Positions 22,788-34,324 of a stretch of 64,000 nucleotides of DNA are shown in pieces (within the stretch, counting starts at the first letter, position 1; each line of letters begins with the position of its first letter). Below the pieces are notes generated by a model. That model saw only the letters and a list, made by a program, of their open reading frames with translations. It made no database searches and was not told the DNA's origin. This DNA is from an uncultured Metabacillus sp. (GTDB lineage Bacteria; Bacillota; Bacilli; Bacillales; Bacillaceae). The stretch spans positions 186,001-250,000 of the forward strand of contig NZ_CANNCR010000001.1 of assembly GCF_947503125.1 (NCBI RefSeq), given 5' to 3'. Made by a program: the position numbers and the translations under genes.

Positions 22788-25466
22788 ATGAAGTGGCATG
22801 AAATGAGATCAGAAGAGGTAATGAATTCAATTGATACGGATAGTGATTTAGGACTCACTAGTAAGGAGGTTCAAAAAAGAGAACAGAAATTTGGTTACAA
22901 TGAATTAAAAGAGGCTGACCGCCCTTCGGCTATTATCGTATTTTTAAGTCAATTTAAGGATTTTATGGTTTTAGTATTATTAGCAGCAACACTAATCTCC
23001 GGGTTATTAGGAGAATACATTGATGCAATTGCAATCATTGCTATTGTCATTGTCAATGGCGTACTAGGTTTTTTTCAAGAAAGAAAGGCGGAAAGGTCGC
23101 TTGAAGCCTTAAAAGAGCTTTCCGCACCCCAGGTAATGGCCTTAAGAGACGGAGAGTGGATGAGAATTCTCTCTAAGGAACTTGTTCCTGGTGATGTTGT
23201 AAAATTTACAAGCGGTGACAGAATCGGTGCGGATATGCGCTTAATCGAAGCGAAAAGCTTGGAGGTAGAGGAATCCGCTCTGACAGGTGAGTCCCTTCCT
23301 GTCCAAAAATCAACTCAGCCCATTGCCGGCAAGGAAGTCGGGATTGGTGACTTAACAAACATGGTCTTTATGGGGACTCTTGTCACAAGAGGATCCGGAG
23401 TAGGAATTGTTGTAGGTACAGGGATGAATACGGCTATGGGCCAAATAGCCGATCTTCTGCAAAATGCTGAAACAATGGAAACACCTTTGCAGCGCCGCTT
23501 AGAACAATTAGGAAAAATCTTAATTGTTGTTGCTCTTTTCTTAACTGTCCTTGTTGTAGGCATTGGTGTACTTCAGGGGCATGATCTTTACAATATGTTT
23601 TTAGCTGGGGTATCTTTAGCTGTCGCAGCGATTCCTGAAGGTTTGCCAGCGATTGTAACAGTCGCCCTTTCACTTGGTGTTCAGCGAATGATTAAGCAAA
23701 AATCAATAGTACGAAAATTGCCAGCTGTAGAAACATTGGGCTGTGCGTCTGTTATTTGTTCTGATAAAACAGGAACGATGACACAAAATAAAATGACGGT
23801 TACACATGTTTGGTCTGGAGAAAGACAATGGAATGTAAGTGGTACTGGCTATCATCCGCATGGAGAGTTCCTCTATCATGACCGAGCAGTGGATGTAGCT
23901 AAAACAAAAACCTTGCAGCAAATCTTGACATTTGGTGCTCTGTGTAATAGTGCGTCCATCATTGAGAAAGAAGGAGATTATCGTTTAGATGGTGATCCTA
24001 CAGAAGGGGCTCTATTAGTAGCTGCAATGAAGGCCGGACTTTATAAGGAAATATTGATGCGAAATTTTGAAGTAATTGAGGAATTTCCATTTGATTCAGC
24101 TCGAAAAATGATGAGTGTAATTATTAAAGATAAAGCAGGAAAGCGATTTGTCGTAACAAAGGGAGCACCTGATGTTCTTCTTGGGCTATCGAAGGACATC
24201 TTATGGAATGAAAAACAAGAGAGACTAAATCGGGATTACGAGGCAAAGGTAAAAACAGCCATTGAGGCTCTTGCTTCTCAAGCTTTACGTACCATTGCCA
24301 TTGCTTTCAAACCATTACAAGCAGCTGACAAAATAAATACAAGTTTTGAAGCAGAAAAAGATTTGGTCTTCATTGGTTTACAAGGAATGATTGATCCGCC
24401 GCGTCCCGAAGTAAAACAAGCAGTAAAGGAATGTCGGGATGCAGGAATTAAGACGGTTATGATTACTGGCGATCATGTTATTACTGCAAAAGCCATTGCA
24501 AAACAATTAAATATTCTTCCTACAAACGGCAGGGTAATGGAAGGAAAGGATTTATCAGCGCTATCTGTTGAAGAGCTTGAGGAAGTTGTTGATGATGTCT
24601 ATGTATTTGCACGGGTTTCACCTGAGCATAAGCTGAAAATCGTCAAAGCGCTGCAAAATAGAGGTCATATTGTCGCAATGACAGGTGATGGTGTCAATGA
24701 TGCACCTGCGATTAAAGCAGCCGACATCGGGATTTCAATGGGGATAACAGGGACGGATGTTGCAAAAGAAGCATCCTCGCTTGTCTTAGTTGATGATAAT
24801 TTTGCAACCATTAAATCAGCAATTAAAGAAGGCAGAAATATTTACGAAAATATTAGGAAATTTATTCGTTACTTGTTAGCTTCCAATGTTGGAGAAATTC
24901 TTGTCATGTTATTTGCTATGATCCTTGCTTTACCCTTACCTCTTGTTCCTATTCAAATTCTTTGGGTGAATTTAGTGACAGACGGCCTTCCAGCAATGGC
25001 TCTTGGTTTAGATCAACCAGAGGGCGACTTAATGAAACGAAAACCGCGTCATCCAAAAGAAGGGGTATTTGCAAGAGGTCTTGGCTGGAAAGTAGTATCG
25101 CGCGGATTTTTAATTGGTATCGCAACATTAGCTGCTTTTATGATCGTGTATTACCGTAATCCAAATGAGCTTGCCTATGCTCAAACCATTGCCTTCGCAA
25201 CTCTTGTTATGGCCCAGCTGATCCATGTATTCGACTGTCGAAGTGAAAAATCAATCTTTGAACGAAATCCCTTTGAAAATATGTATTTAATCGGAGCGGT
25301 TATTTCTTCGATTCTCCTAATGCTTGTTGTAATCTATTATCCACCGTTGCAACCAATCTTCCATACATTACCGATTATGACAAGAGATTGGTTATTAGTT
25401 TTAGGATTATCTGCTATCCCAACTTTTTTGCTTGCTGGATCACTTTTAACAAGAAAATCGGCATAG
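22788..25466 (+). CDS. yloB: calcium-transporting P-type ATPase (P2A)
   Basis: Membrane pump of 892 aa, closely resembling B. subtilis YloB, a Ca2+ ATPase linked to sporulation. It has an N-terminal cation-ATPase segment, TM pairs, and the actuator motif LTGES. The TM4 motif AAIPEGLP near residue 283 holds calcium ligands, and DKTGTMTQNK near 325 holds the phosphorylated Asp. The hinge motif TGDGVNDAPA lies near 633, followed by the C-terminal TM domain with NLVTDGLPA. ATG at 22788 is behind AGAGGA; the longer frame of five residues has no better site. The gene is divergent from rqcH. A hairpin terminator follows. Confidence 0.94.
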   Translation: MKWHEMRSEEVMNSIDTDSDLGLTSKEVQKREQKFGYNELKEADRPSAIIVFLSQFKDFMVLVLLAATLISGLLGEYIDAIAIIAIVIVNGVLGFFQERKAERSLEALKELSAPQVMALRDGEWMRILSKELVPGDVVKFTSGDRIGADMRLIEAKSLEVEESALTGESLPVQKSTQPIAGKEVGIGDLTNMVFMGTLVTRGSGVGIVVGTGMNTAMGQIADLLQNAETMETPLQRRLEQLGKILIVVALFLTVLVVGIGVLQGHDLYNMFLAGVSLAVAAIPEGLPAIVTVALSLGVQRMIKQKSIVRKLPAVETLGCASVICSDKTGTMTQNKMTVTHVWSGERQWNVSGTGYHPHGEFLYHDRAVDVAKTKTLQQILTFGALCNSASIIEKEGDYRLDGDPTEGALLVAAMKAGLYKEILMRNFEVIEEFPFDSARKMMSVIIKDKAGKRFVVTKGAPDVLLGLSKDILWNEKQERLNRDYEAKVKTAIEALASQALRTIAIAFKPLQAADKINTSFEAEKDLVFIGLQGMIDPPRPEVKQAVKECRDAGIKTVMITGDHVITAKAIAKQLNILPTNGRVMEGKDLSALSVEELEEVVDDVYVFARVSPEHKLKIVKALQNRGHIVAMTGDGVNDAPAIKAADIGISMGITGTDVAKEASSLVLVDDNFATIKSAIKEGRNIYENIRKFIRYLLASNVGEILVMLFAMILALPLPLVPIQILWVNLVTDGLPAMALGLDQPEGDLMKRKPRHPKEGVFARGLGWKVVSRGFLIGIATLAAFMIVYYRNPNELAYAQTIAFATLVMAQLIHVFDCRSEKSIFERNPFENMYLIGAVISSILLMLVVIYYPPLQPIFHTLPIMTRDWLLVLGLSAIPTFLLAGSLLTRKSA

Positions 25467-25482
25467 AGTATGATATAATCCT

Positions 25483-25515
25483 AAAGGGGGTGACCCGAAA
25501 AGTCATCCCCTTTGC
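25483..25515 (+). terminator. terminator after yloB
   Basis: AAAGGGGGTGAC and GTCATCCCCTTT form a 12-bp stem (one G-U) around CCGAAAA. The downstream T tract is weak (GCTTGTTT), so read-through into the next genes is possible. Confidence 0.75.
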
Positions 25516-25618
25516 TTGTTTACTAAAAAACATGATATTTTATTAATAGGTGATTATTAGTGGTTTTGGATAATCAAAGTCACTGGCGCTTTTCTTATAG
25601 AAAGTGATGTGGTACATA

Positions 25619-26494
25619 ATGGTAGTAAGTATGACTGGTTTTGGCCATTCAAGCAAAGAAATCGATTCAAGTCTTATTACGGTTGAAATCAAGTCAGTTA
25701 ACCATCGTTTTTTAGATATTAATCTAAAAATGCCGAAACAGTTCATGAGTATGGAGGATAGGATAAAAAAGCTTATCTCCAAATCTGTGAATAGAGGAAG
25801 AGTTGAAGTTTACATCAACTTTGAAGGCGAATCTCTTGCACAGCGGTCTATTCAAATTGACTGGAACTTACTAACGCAATATGTTCAGTCATTGCAGCAA
25901 TTGAAGGAACGATTTTCTTTTCATGATGAAATTACCTTAAGTCAGATTCTCTCACTTGGTGAGGGAATAGACATTCGAGACGAAGCAACGATAAGTGAAA
26001 AAATTGAAACCGTGCTTTTACAAACTGTTGAGGCTGCTGTTAAACAGTTAACAGATATGAGACAAATTGAGGGGCAGCAGCTTGCGATTGATGTAAAAAA
26101 TCGGCTTGCGGCAATGTCAGAAATCGTGGTGAATCTTGAAAAATTGGCTCCAAAAGTTGTTGATCAATACCGGGAACGAATTGAAAAACGCGTAACAGAG
26201 TTTGTCTCTGGAAAGATTGATGAGAATCGAATTTTAACAGAGGTAGCTCTTTTTGCTGATAAAGCGGATATAAGTGAGGAATTAACTAGAATACATAGCC
26301 ATATCCATCAGTTTCAAGAATCATTACAAGCAGACGGTCCGATTGGCAGAAAGCTTGATTTTCTTGTTCAGGAGCTGAATAGAGAAGCAAACACAATCGG
26401 TTCCAAAGCAAATGATGGAAAAATTGCAAAAGATGTTGTCGAATTAAAAAGTATTATTGAAAAAATAAAAGAACAAGTCCAAAATATAGAATAG
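25619..26494 (+). CDS. yloC: YicC/YloC-family endoribonuclease
   Basis: A 291-aa member of the YicC family, in which the E. coli protein is an endoribonuclease acting on small RNAs. The N-terminal SMTGFGHSSKE and NHRFLDINLKMP segments and the C-terminal REANTIGSKANDGKIAKDVVELK segment (family signature near residue 260) are clear. The start is uncertain: ATG at 25619 gives the family's usual length but has only a weak upstream purine stretch, while ATG at 25604 lies behind AGAAAGTG. It heads a gene run with remA, gmk and rpoZ, the conserved Bacillus order. Confidence 0.9.
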   Translation: MVVSMTGFGHSSKEIDSSLITVEIKSVNHRFLDINLKMPKQFMSMEDRIKKLISKSVNRGRVEVYINFEGESLAQRSIQIDWNLLTQYVQSLQQLKERFSFHDEITLSQILSLGEGIDIRDEATISEKIETVLLQTVEAAVKQLTDMRQIEGQQLAIDVKNRLAAMSEIVVNLEKLAPKVVDQYRERIEKRVTEFVSGKIDENRILTEVALFADKADISEELTRIHSHIHQFQESLQADGPIGRKLDFLVQELNREANTIGSKANDGKIAKDVVELKSIIEKIKEQVQNIE

Positions 26495-26569
26495 GTTATT
26501 AGACCTTTGATTATAAATGGGCTAATAAGGCAAAAATAGTTTTGTCCTGAAACTAGGGGGAGCATACAT

Positions 26570-27462
<893 letters not shown>

Positions 27463-27464
27463 TT

Positions 27465-27665
27465 ATGTTATATCCATCTATTGATGTTTTAATGAATAAA
27501 TTAGATTCTAAATATACGCTTGTAACTGTTGCGGCAAAACGTGCACGGGAAATGCAGGAGCTAAGTGACCAGCAAATAGCAAAGCCTGTATCATATAAAT
27601 ATGTTGGGAAGGCTTTAGAAGAAATTAATGCAGGACTTTTAAATTATCAAAGACCAGAGAAATAA
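27465..27665 (+). CDS. rpoZ: RNA polymerase omega subunit
   Basis: A 66-aa omega subunit that helps assembly of the beta' subunit and links to (p)ppGpp in some bacteria. The [31 protein letters not shown] pattern is typical; only the first part is needed for recognition: PSIDVL, then [18 protein letters not shown] lies within the gmk end, about 10 nt ahead of ATG. It ends the run of small genes before a terminator. Confidence 0.95.
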   Translation: MLYPSIDVLMNKLDSKYTLVTVAAKRAREMQELSDQQIAKPVSYKYVGKALEEINAGLLNYQRPEK

Positions 27666-27671
27666 AACTTT

Positions 27672-27709
27672 AAAAAAATAACAACCTTTTCAGAGGTTGT
27701 TATTTTTTT
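27672..27709 (+). terminator. terminator after rpoZ
   Basis: AATAACAACCT and AGGTTGTTATT form an 11-bp stem flanked by A and T runs. It begins 7 nt after the rpoZ stop. Confidence 0.9.
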
Positions 27710-27771
27710 CAGTAAGTGAAAAGTTATTGGTAATATAAGAAGGGAATTCGTTATTAAAGTAGGTGGAGAGA

Positions 27772-28986
27772 ATGGTAGCTGGTAAGAAAATCTTATTATG
27801 TGTCAGCGGGGGGATTGCAGTATATAAAGCCTGCATCCTAACAAGCAAATTAGTACAAGCTGGTGCTGAAGTCAAGGTTATTATGACCAATTCTGCGATG
27901 GAATTTGTTTCACCGTTAACCTTCCAGGCGCTTTCACGGAATGATGTTTTTTTTGATACATTCGATGAGAAAAATTCTAAGGTTATCGCACATATTGATT
28001 TAGCCGACTGGGCAGATATCGTCTTAATTGCTCCTGCAACGGCGAATACAATTGGCAAGCTTGCAAACGGCATTGCTGATGATATGCTGACAACGACATT
28101 GCTGGCAACAACTGCAAAAGTATGGATCGCTCCAGCTATGAATGTACATATGTATGATCATCCAGCAGTAAAGAAGAATATTAAAACTCTATTTGATTAT
28201 GGTTATCAGTTTATTGAGCCTAGTGAAGGCTTCCTAGCTTGTGGTTATGTTGGTAAAGGAAGACTTGAAGAACCGGAGAAAATTATTGCCCTGCTAAATA
28301 AACATTTTGCAAAACTCGACTTGGGCATGCCGTTAAAGAATGTAAAGATATTAATAACTGCAGGACCTACAAGGGAAAAAATCGATCCTGTACGGTATTT
28401 TACTAATCATTCTTCTGGAAAAATGGGGTATGCAATTGCAGAAGTAGCTGAAATGCTCGGAGCAAATGTTACATTAATTACTGGTCCGACGAATCTTACA
28501 CCCCCGGAGAATGTTACAACGATTCAAATTGAATCTGCAAAGGAAATGTATGAAAGAGTGATGGCCAACTATCCTCATACAGATGTTGTGATCAAATCGG
28601 CTGCTGTTGCAGATTATCGTCCACGCGACACCTATGATCAAAAGCTGAAAAAACAACAGGATGACCTTAAGGTTGAAATGGAGAGAACTACTGATATTTT
28701 AAAAGAATTAGGGAAGTTAAAACAACATCAGCTTTTAGTAGGCTTTGCTGCAGAGACCAGCAATATTGATGAATATGCAAAGAAAAAGCTAGAGACAAAA
28801 AATTTAGACCTGATTGTCGCAAATAATGTCACCGCTGAGGGAGCAGGATTTGGAACAGATACAAATATTGTGACCATTTATGAGAGAAACCTTGAAAAGC
28901 TTGAGCTTCCATTAATGTCAAAGCATGATGTAGCCAAAAAACTTTTAGAAAAAGTCCACATGCTTTTAAGGGAGCAAGGTAAATGA
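27772..28986 (+). CDS. coaBC: bifunctional phosphopantothenoylcysteine decarboxylase/phosphopantothenate-cysteine ligase
   Basis: Two steps of coenzyme A synthesis in one 404-aa protein. The N-terminal CoaC flavoprotein domain (about 1-185) shows LLCVSGGIAVYKA, the APATANTIGKLANGIADDML segment, and the APAMNVHMYDHP active-site region. The C-terminal CoaB domain shows ILITAGPTREKIDPVRYFTNHSSGKMG and ends with VAKKLLEKVH. ATG at 27772 matches the family N terminus; the nearby GTG at 27763 lies inside the ribosome site region AGGTGGAG. The stop overlaps the priA start (ATGA). Confidence 0.96.
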   Translation: MVAGKKILLCVSGGIAVYKACILTSKLVQAGAEVKVIMTNSAMEFVSPLTFQALSRNDVFFDTFDEKNSKVIAHIDLADWADIVLIAPATANTIGKLANGIADDMLTTTLLATTAKVWIAPAMNVHMYDHPAVKKNIKTLFDYGYQFIEPSEGFLACGYVGKGRLEEPEKIIALLNKHFAKLDLGMPLKNVKILITAGPTREKIDPVRYFTNHSSGKMGYAIAEVAEMLGANVTLITGPTNLTPPENVTTIQIESAKEMYERVMANYPHTDVVIKSAAVADYRPRDTYDQKLKKQQDDLKVEMERTTDILKELGKLKQHQLLVGFAAETSNIDEYAKKKLETKNLDLIVANNVTAEGAGFGTDTNIVTIYERNLEKLELPLMSKHDVAKKLLEKVHMLLREQGK

Positions 28987-31397
28987 AATATGCAAGTGTC
29001 ATTGTTGATGTTCCAGCCATGCAAACGGATCGGGCATTTGATTATAAAATACCTGAAGAGTGGCAAGAGCTAGTAACAGCAGGTATTAGAGTCATCGTTC
29101 CTTTTGGTCCGCGAAAGGTTCAAGGATTTGTCATTGAGACTAAGGACCACTCAGAATTCAAACGAGTAAAAGCTATTTCCGAACTGTTGGATTTAACACC
29201 TTGCTTAACAACTGAGCTCCTTCAACTTGGCCAATGGTTAACCGAGAAAACATTGTGTTTTAAAATTTCTGCATTCCAAGCCATGCTTCCTGCTGCCATG
29301 AAGGCGAAATATGGTAAGGTACTAAGAATGGTGACAGAGGATTCATCCAATTTATCGGAAGACATGCAACCGTTTTTTCAAAAAAGTATGCAGGTTGATT
29401 TAAAAGAAATCGAACAGGCTGTTCCGCTTAACATCATTAAAAAGGAAATTGCAGCAGGGCATGTTGAGGTTTTTTATAAGGTTAAGCAAAAAGGGAATAA
29501 AAAAACTATTAAGTATATTAAACGAAAGGAATCTTTCTCCAGATTATCTCAAATTGTGAATGAAATTCCTGCAAATGCGAAAAAACAAAGTGAAATTATC
29601 ACCTATTTTCTTGAACATCAAATAAATGAAATACCATTACAAGACTTATTGACTATATTAAATACGTCAGACAGCTCTGTAAAAGCACTAATCAAAAAGG
29701 GAATCCTTATTGAAAAACATAAAGAAGTATACCGTGATCCTTTTCAAAATAAAGAATTTAAAAAGACAAGCAGTTTATCATTAAATCTTGAACAACAGCG
29801 GGCGATAAAACCAATCCTCAAAACAATTAAAGAGAATCGCCATGATGTCTTTTTAATGTACGGGGTAACAGGAAGCGGGAAAACAGAGGTCTATTTGCAG
29901 TCAATCGAAGAGGTGCTTAAAAACGGTAAAGAAGCAATTGTTCTTGTTCCGGAGATTGCCCTAACCCCGCAGATGGTGGATCGATTTAAAGGCCGCTTTG
30001 GCTCAAAAGTGGCAGTCCTACACAGCGGCCTTTCTACAGGTGAAAAATATGATGAATGGCGTAAAATTCAGCGGAAAGAAGTTCAACTAGTTGTTGGAGC
30101 AAGATCTGCCATTTTTGCTCCATTTGAAAATCTTGGTATGATTATTATCGATGAAGAGCATGAATCAAGTTATAAACAAGAAGAAAATCCTCGCTACCAT
30201 GCCCGTGATGTTGCCATTTATCGTGGACAGCTTCACAACTGTCCAGTTGTGTTAGGCAGTGCAACTCCAACTCTCGAATCCTTTGCACGAGCAAAAAAGG
30301 GTGTTTACAAACTCCTCACCTTAAAAGAGAGAGTAAATAAACGATCAATGCCAAATGTTGAAATTGTTGATATGCGGGAAGAATTAAGAAATGGCAACCG
30401 AAGCATGTTTTCAACATCGTTAATTGAAAAATTAACTGATAGGCTGAAAAAAGGAGAACAATCGGTGTTATTTCTTAATCGAAGAGGTTATTCTTCCTTC
30501 GTCATGTGCCGTGATTGCGGCTATGTCATTCAATGCCCGCACTGTGATATTTCCCTTACCTATCATCGGCATGGACAACAGCTAAAATGTCATTATTGTG
30601 GCTATGAAGAACATATGCCATCAGTTTGTCCAGAGTGCCAAAGCGAGCATATTCGTTTCTTTGGAACGGGAACACAACGTGTCGAGGAGGAACTAGTCAA
30701 GGTTTTGCCACAATCACGCATTATTCGAATGGATGTGGATACAACTGGAAGAAAAGGCGCCCATGAAGAGCTATTAACTCAGTTTGGAAATAAAGAGGCA
30801 GATATTTTATTGGGAACACAAATGATTGCAAAAGGTCTTGATTTCCCGGATGTAACACTTGTTGGCGTGTTGACTGCTGATACAATGCTTAATCTTCCTG
30901 ATTTCCGTGCAGCCGAAAAGACTTTTCAGCTATTAACTCAAGTTAGCGGCAGAGCAGGAAGACATGAACTGCCGGGAGAGGTTATTATTCAAACATATGC
31001 ACCTGAGCATTATAGCATTCAATTAGCAAGCCAGTATGATTATGATTTGTTTTATCAACAAGAAATGCTAGCCAGAAAAAATCATGCCTATCCGCCTTAT
31101 TATTATCTTGCTCTTCTCACCATTTCACATCCGGAAATAACGAAAGTTGTAGCTGTTACAGAACAAATTGTCAAATTTTTAAGAAGAAACGTTGAAGACG
31201 AAACAAAAATACTAGGACCGGTTGCTTCACCTATCCCGCGGATCAAAGATAGATATCGATACCAATGCATGGTAAAATACAAGCGGGAAAAAAACTTATA
31301 TGGAACATTAAAAAAAATCATTGAACACTATCAACAAGATATGAGTTCAGATCAATTAATGATTTCAATTGATTTAAGCCCTAATACAATGATGTAA
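28983..31397 (+). CDS. priA: primosomal protein N' (replication restart helicase)
   Basis: An 804-aa superfamily 2 helicase that reloads the replisome at stalled forks. It has an N-terminal DNA-binding domain, Walker A GVTGSGKTEVY near residue 296 and DEEH near 388. A zinc-binding insert follows near 500-550, with CRDCGYVIQCPHC and CHYCGYEE...CPEC. The C-terminal helicase motifs include GTQMIAKGLDFP. The start ATG overlaps the coaBC stop. Length is standard. Confidence 0.97.
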   Translation: MKYASVIVDVPAMQTDRAFDYKIPEEWQELVTAGIRVIVPFGPRKVQGFVIETKDHSEFKRVKAISELLDLTPCLTTELLQLGQWLTEKTLCFKISAFQAMLPAAMKAKYGKVLRMVTEDSSNLSEDMQPFFQKSMQVDLKEIEQAVPLNIIKKEIAAGHVEVFYKVKQKGNKKTIKYIKRKESFSRLSQIVNEIPANAKKQSEIITYFLEHQINEIPLQDLLTILNTSDSSVKALIKKGILIEKHKEVYRDPFQNKEFKKTSSLSLNLEQQRAIKPILKTIKENRHDVFLMYGVTGSGKTEVYLQSIEEVLKNGKEAIVLVPEIALTPQMVDRFKGRFGSKVAVLHSGLSTGEKYDEWRKIQRKEVQLVVGARSAIFAPFENLGMIIIDEEHESSYKQEENPRYHARDVAIYRGQLHNCPVVLGSATPTLESFARAKKGVYKLLTLKERVNKRSMPNVEIVDMREELRNGNRSMFSTSLIEKLTDRLKKGEQSVLFLNRRGYSSFVMCRDCGYVIQCPHCDISLTYHRHGQQLKCHYCGYEEHMPSVCPECQSEHIRFFGTGTQRVEEELVKVLPQSRIIRMDVDTTGRKGAHEELLTQFGNKEADILLGTQMIAKGLDFPDVTLVGVLTADTMLNLPDFRAAEKTFQLLTQVSGRAGRHELPGEVIIQTYAPEHYSIQLASQYDYDLFYQQEMLARKNHAYPPYYYLALLTISHPEITKVVAVTEQIVKFLRRNVEDETKILGPVASPIPRIKDRYRYQCMVKYKREKNLYGTLKKIIEHYQQDMSSDQLMISIDLSPNTMM

Positions 31398-31550
31398 CGA
31401 GGGGGCTAAAAAACGATTTAAAGCTCTTACCGCCTAGTTTTGTGTGCACTATATACATGTACAGTTATGAAATTTTTACTGATTCAAAAAGTACAATGTT
31501 TTCCTAGCAAACAATGTGCTTACGCTTTTAAATAGTTTGGAGGAATGTTT

Positions 31551-32033
31551 TTGGCAGTGAAACCAATTGTTATGTATCCGGCAGAGGTGTTAGAAAAGCC
31601 TTGTGAAAAGGTAGTTATTTTTGACCGAAAGCTGACAAAGCTTTTAGCAGATATGTATGATACGATGATTGAAAATGACGGTGTTGGATTGGCTGCACCG
31701 CAAGTAGGGATTTCAAAACAAATTGCCATCGTGGATATTGATGATCACCATGGAACAATTGAGTTAATTAACCCGGAAATTCTTGAAGAGCGCGGAGAAC
31801 AAACAGGCCCTGAAGGATGTTTAAGCTTTCCTGGATTATTTGGTGAAGTTACAAGAGCGAATTATGTAAAGGTAAAAACGTTTACCCGTAAAGGGAAGGT
31901 TAAAATTGTTGAAGCTGAAGGCTTTCTTGCTAGGGCCATTCAACATGAAATCGACCATCTTCATGGTGTGTTATTCACATCCAAAGTAGAAAAATATTTA
32001 GATGAAAATGATTTGGAAAGTGCGGAAGGATGA
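31551..32033 (+). CDS. def: peptide deformylase
   Basis: Metalloenzyme removing the formyl group from new proteins. The 160-aa sequence has all three family motifs: [10 protein letters not shown] (GxGxAAxQ) near residue 44, EGCLSFPG near 88 and QHEIDHLHG near 130. TTG at 31551 is preferred because GGAGGA ends at 31544, giving 6-nt spacing, and MAVKPIV matches family N termini. The ATG at 31545 directly abuts the site. It is followed by fmt, the functional partner, with close spacing. Confidence 0.95.
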   Translation: MAVKPIVMYPAEVLEKPCEKVVIFDRKLTKLLADMYDTMIENDGVGLAAPQVGISKQIAIVDIDDHHGTIELINPEILEERGEQTGPEGCLSFPGLFGEVTRANYVKVKTFTRKGKVKIVEAEGFLARAIQHEIDHLHGVLFTSKVEKYLDENDLESAEG

Positions 32034-32038
32034 ATAGG

Positions 32039-32992
32039 ATGACAAGAATTGTATTTATGGGAACACCAGACTTTTCAGTGCCGATTTTACGCAGACTCGT
32101 GAAAGAAGGCTATGACATTGTTGGAGTCGTAACCCAGCCAGATAGACCAAAAGGGCGTAAAAAGACATTAACTCCCCCGCCTGTTAAAGTTGAAGCGGAG
32201 AAACATCAAATAAAAGTGCTGCAGCCCGAAAAAATTCGGGAGGAATTAGATGATATCCTTTCATTAGAACCTGATCTCATCGTAACTGCAGCTTTTGGAC
32301 AGTTATTACCAAATGAACTACTAGAAGCTCCAAAATACGGCTGTATAAATGTCCATGCGTCATTATTGCCAGAATTACGAGGTGGTGCACCGATTCATTA
32401 TTCTATTCTGCAAGGGAAGACTAAAACAGGGATCACGATCATGTATATGGCTGAAAAGCTTGATGCCGGTGATATTTTAACACAGGTTGAAGTAGAAATT
32501 GAGGAACGGGATACAGTAGGTACTCTCCATGACAAACTAAGTAAAGCTGGAGAAAACCTCTTATCAGAAACAATTCCGCTATTACTCGCTGGCAAGCTTA
32601 CTCCGCAAAAGCAAAATGATTCTAAAGCCACATTTGCTTCAAATATTAAACGGGCACAGGAAAAGGTTGATTGGACAAAGTCTGGTGAGGAGATTTATAA
32701 CCAAATCCGTGGATTAAACCCTTGGCCTGTTGCGTTTACGACACATAACAAGCAAACGATGAAATTGTGGTGGGGTGAAAAAATGCCAAATAAAAATGAT
32801 TCTGAGCCTGGAACAATTATTGGCATGGACCATGATGGTTTTGTTGTAGCAACAGGCAATCAAACTGCGATAAAAATCACTGAACTGCAACCTGCAGGTA
32901 AAAAGAAAATGAGCGGAGAAGATTATTTGAGAGGTGCGACCATTTCCGTTGGGGAAAAGTTAGGCGATGACAATGAAAAAACAACAAACTAA
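32039..32992 (+). CDS. fmt: methionyl-tRNA formyltransferase
   Basis: Formylates initiator Met-tRNA. The 317-aa protein has the N-terminal [10 protein letters not shown], the catalytic block [21 protein letters not shown] (Asn, His) near residue 106, and the Asp in [12 protein letters not shown]-terminal OB-like tRNA-binding domain follows. ATG at 32039 lies 9 nt after GGAAGG and matches the family start [11 protein letters not shown] at 32030 abuts that site. Its 3' end overlaps rsmB by about 20 nt. Confidence 0.96.
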   Translation: MTRIVFMGTPDFSVPILRRLVKEGYDIVGVVTQPDRPKGRKKTLTPPPVKVEAEKHQIKVLQPEKIREELDDILSLEPDLIVTAAFGQLLPNELLEAPKYGCINVHASLLPELRGGAPIHYSILQGKTKTGITIMYMAEKLDAGDILTQVEVEIEERDTVGTLHDKLSKAGENLLSETIPLLLAGKLTPQKQNDSKATFASNIKRAQEKVDWTKSGEEIYNQIRGLNPWPVAFTTHNKQTMKLWWGEKMPNKNDSEPGTIIGMDHDGFVVATGNQTAIKITELQPAGKKKMSGEDYLRGATISVGEKLGDDNEKTTN

Positions 32993-34322
32993 TGTCCGTG
33001 ATGTAGCAGTCGAAACATTACTACAAATTGAAAGAAACCAAGCCTATAGCAACTTGCTTTTAAATACGATGATCAATAAGTATAAAGTTAATGAGAAGGA
33101 TATCGCTTTATTAACGGAACTTGTTTATGGGACCCTTCAAAGACGTGAAACATTAGACTATTTTTTAGCGGGGTTTTTAAAAAAAGCAAAAAAAATAGAA
33201 GCATGGGTACAGATTTTACTACGTATTTCTATATATCAAATGATCTATCTAGATCGTATTCCTGAAAGAGCTGTATTATTTGAAGCAGTTGAAATAGCGA
33301 AGAAACGCGGCCATAAAGGGATCGCTTCATTTGTTAATGGTGTGCTTCGATCTGTTCAACGAGAAGGCATCCCAAATCTTGAAGAAATGAAGGATCCAAT
33401 TGAAAAGCTTTCGATTAAAACAAGCCATCCATTATGGCTCGTGAAAAAATGGGTAAAGCAATTTGGCTATGAAGAAACAGAAAAAATGTGTGAAGAAAAT
33501 TTACTGCCTCCATCGCAAACAGCTCGTGTGAATCAAACAAAAACAACGGTCGAAGGGCTGTTGGAAGAGTTGCAAAATAAAGGGATCATGATCGAATACG
33601 GCGACTTATCTGAAGATGCAATTAAAGGACTGAAAGGTAATCTTGCTTTAACAGATGCATTTAAAGAAGGAAAGCTTACTATTCAAGATGAGAGCTCCAT
33701 GTTAGTAGCAAGAGTACTGAACCCTCAACCCGGAGAAAAAGTTTTAGATGCTTGTGCGGCACCTGGGGGGAAATCCACACATATTGCTGAACGAATGAAG
33801 GGAACAGGAATCGTTCATTCTCTGGATTTACATGAACATAAAGTTAAGCTGATTAAACAGCAAGCAGACCGATTACAATTGCAAAATATTAAAGCAGAAG
33901 CTTTAGACAGCAGAAAAGCGGGAGAACGGTTTGAAAAAGAGAGTTTTGATCGTATCTTAGTCGATGCCCCATGCTCAGGATTCGGCGTAATCCGAAGAAA
34001 ACCTGATATTAAATATACGAAAACTGGTGAAGATGTTAATAGGCTTGCTTCCCTGCAGTACAGTATATTACAAGCTGTTGCCCCTTTATTAAAGAGGAAT
34101 GGTGTGTTAGTTTATAGTACATGTACAATTGATCATGAAGAAAATAGTGATGTTGTTAAAAAGTTTTTAGATAGTCATCCAGAATTTGAACGTGATCAAA
34201 GCATAACAGTTAACCTGCCGAAAAAGCTTCACCCATATATTGAAAATGGTGAGATACAGCTGCTGCCGCATTATTTTGGATCAGACGGTTTTTATATAGC
34301 ATGTTTACGAAAGAAGGGTTAA
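32973..34322 (+). CDS. rsmB: 16S rRNA (cytosine-967-C5)-methyltransferase
   Basis: SAM-dependent m5C methyltransferase of the Sun/RsmB family (yloM). The 449-aa protein has an N-terminal NusB-like domain ([20 protein letters not shown]...) and a C-terminal methyltransferase domain. That domain holds the SAM motif [17 protein letters not shown] near residue 258, the DAPCSG motif with one catalytic Cys, and YSTCTI with the other. Start choice between ATG 32967 and 32973 is uncertain; 32973 has better spacing to TAGGCG and starts MKK. It overlaps both neighbours, so it belongs to the def-fmt-rsmB-rlmN run. Confidence 0.94.
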   Translation: MKKQQTNVRDVAVETLLQIERNQAYSNLLLNTMINKYKVNEKDIALLTELVYGTLQRRETLDYFLAGFLKKAKKIEAWVQILLRISIYQMIYLDRIPERAVLFEAVEIAKKRGHKGIASFVNGVLRSVQREGIPNLEEMKDPIEKLSIKTSHPLWLVKKWVKQFGYEETEKMCEENLLPPSQTARVNQTKTTVEGLLEELQNKGIMIEYGDLSEDAIKGLKGNLALTDAFKEGKLTIQDESSMLVARVLNPQPGEKVLDACAAPGGKSTHIAERMKGTGIVHSLDLHEHKVKLIKQQADRLQLQNIKAEALDSRKAGERFEKESFDRILVDAPCSGFGVIRRKPDIKYTKTGEDVNRLASLQYSILQAVAPLLKRNGVLVYSTCTIDHEENSDVVKKFLDSHPEFERDQSITVNLPKKLHPYIENGEIQLLPHYFGSDGFYIACLRKKG

Positions 34323-34324
34323 AA

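Noticed and set aside
31505-31532. GTGCTTACGCTTTTA before def resembling the right end of the repeat
   Set aside because: Two mismatches in a short match and the rest of the gap does not align; too weak to call a copy.
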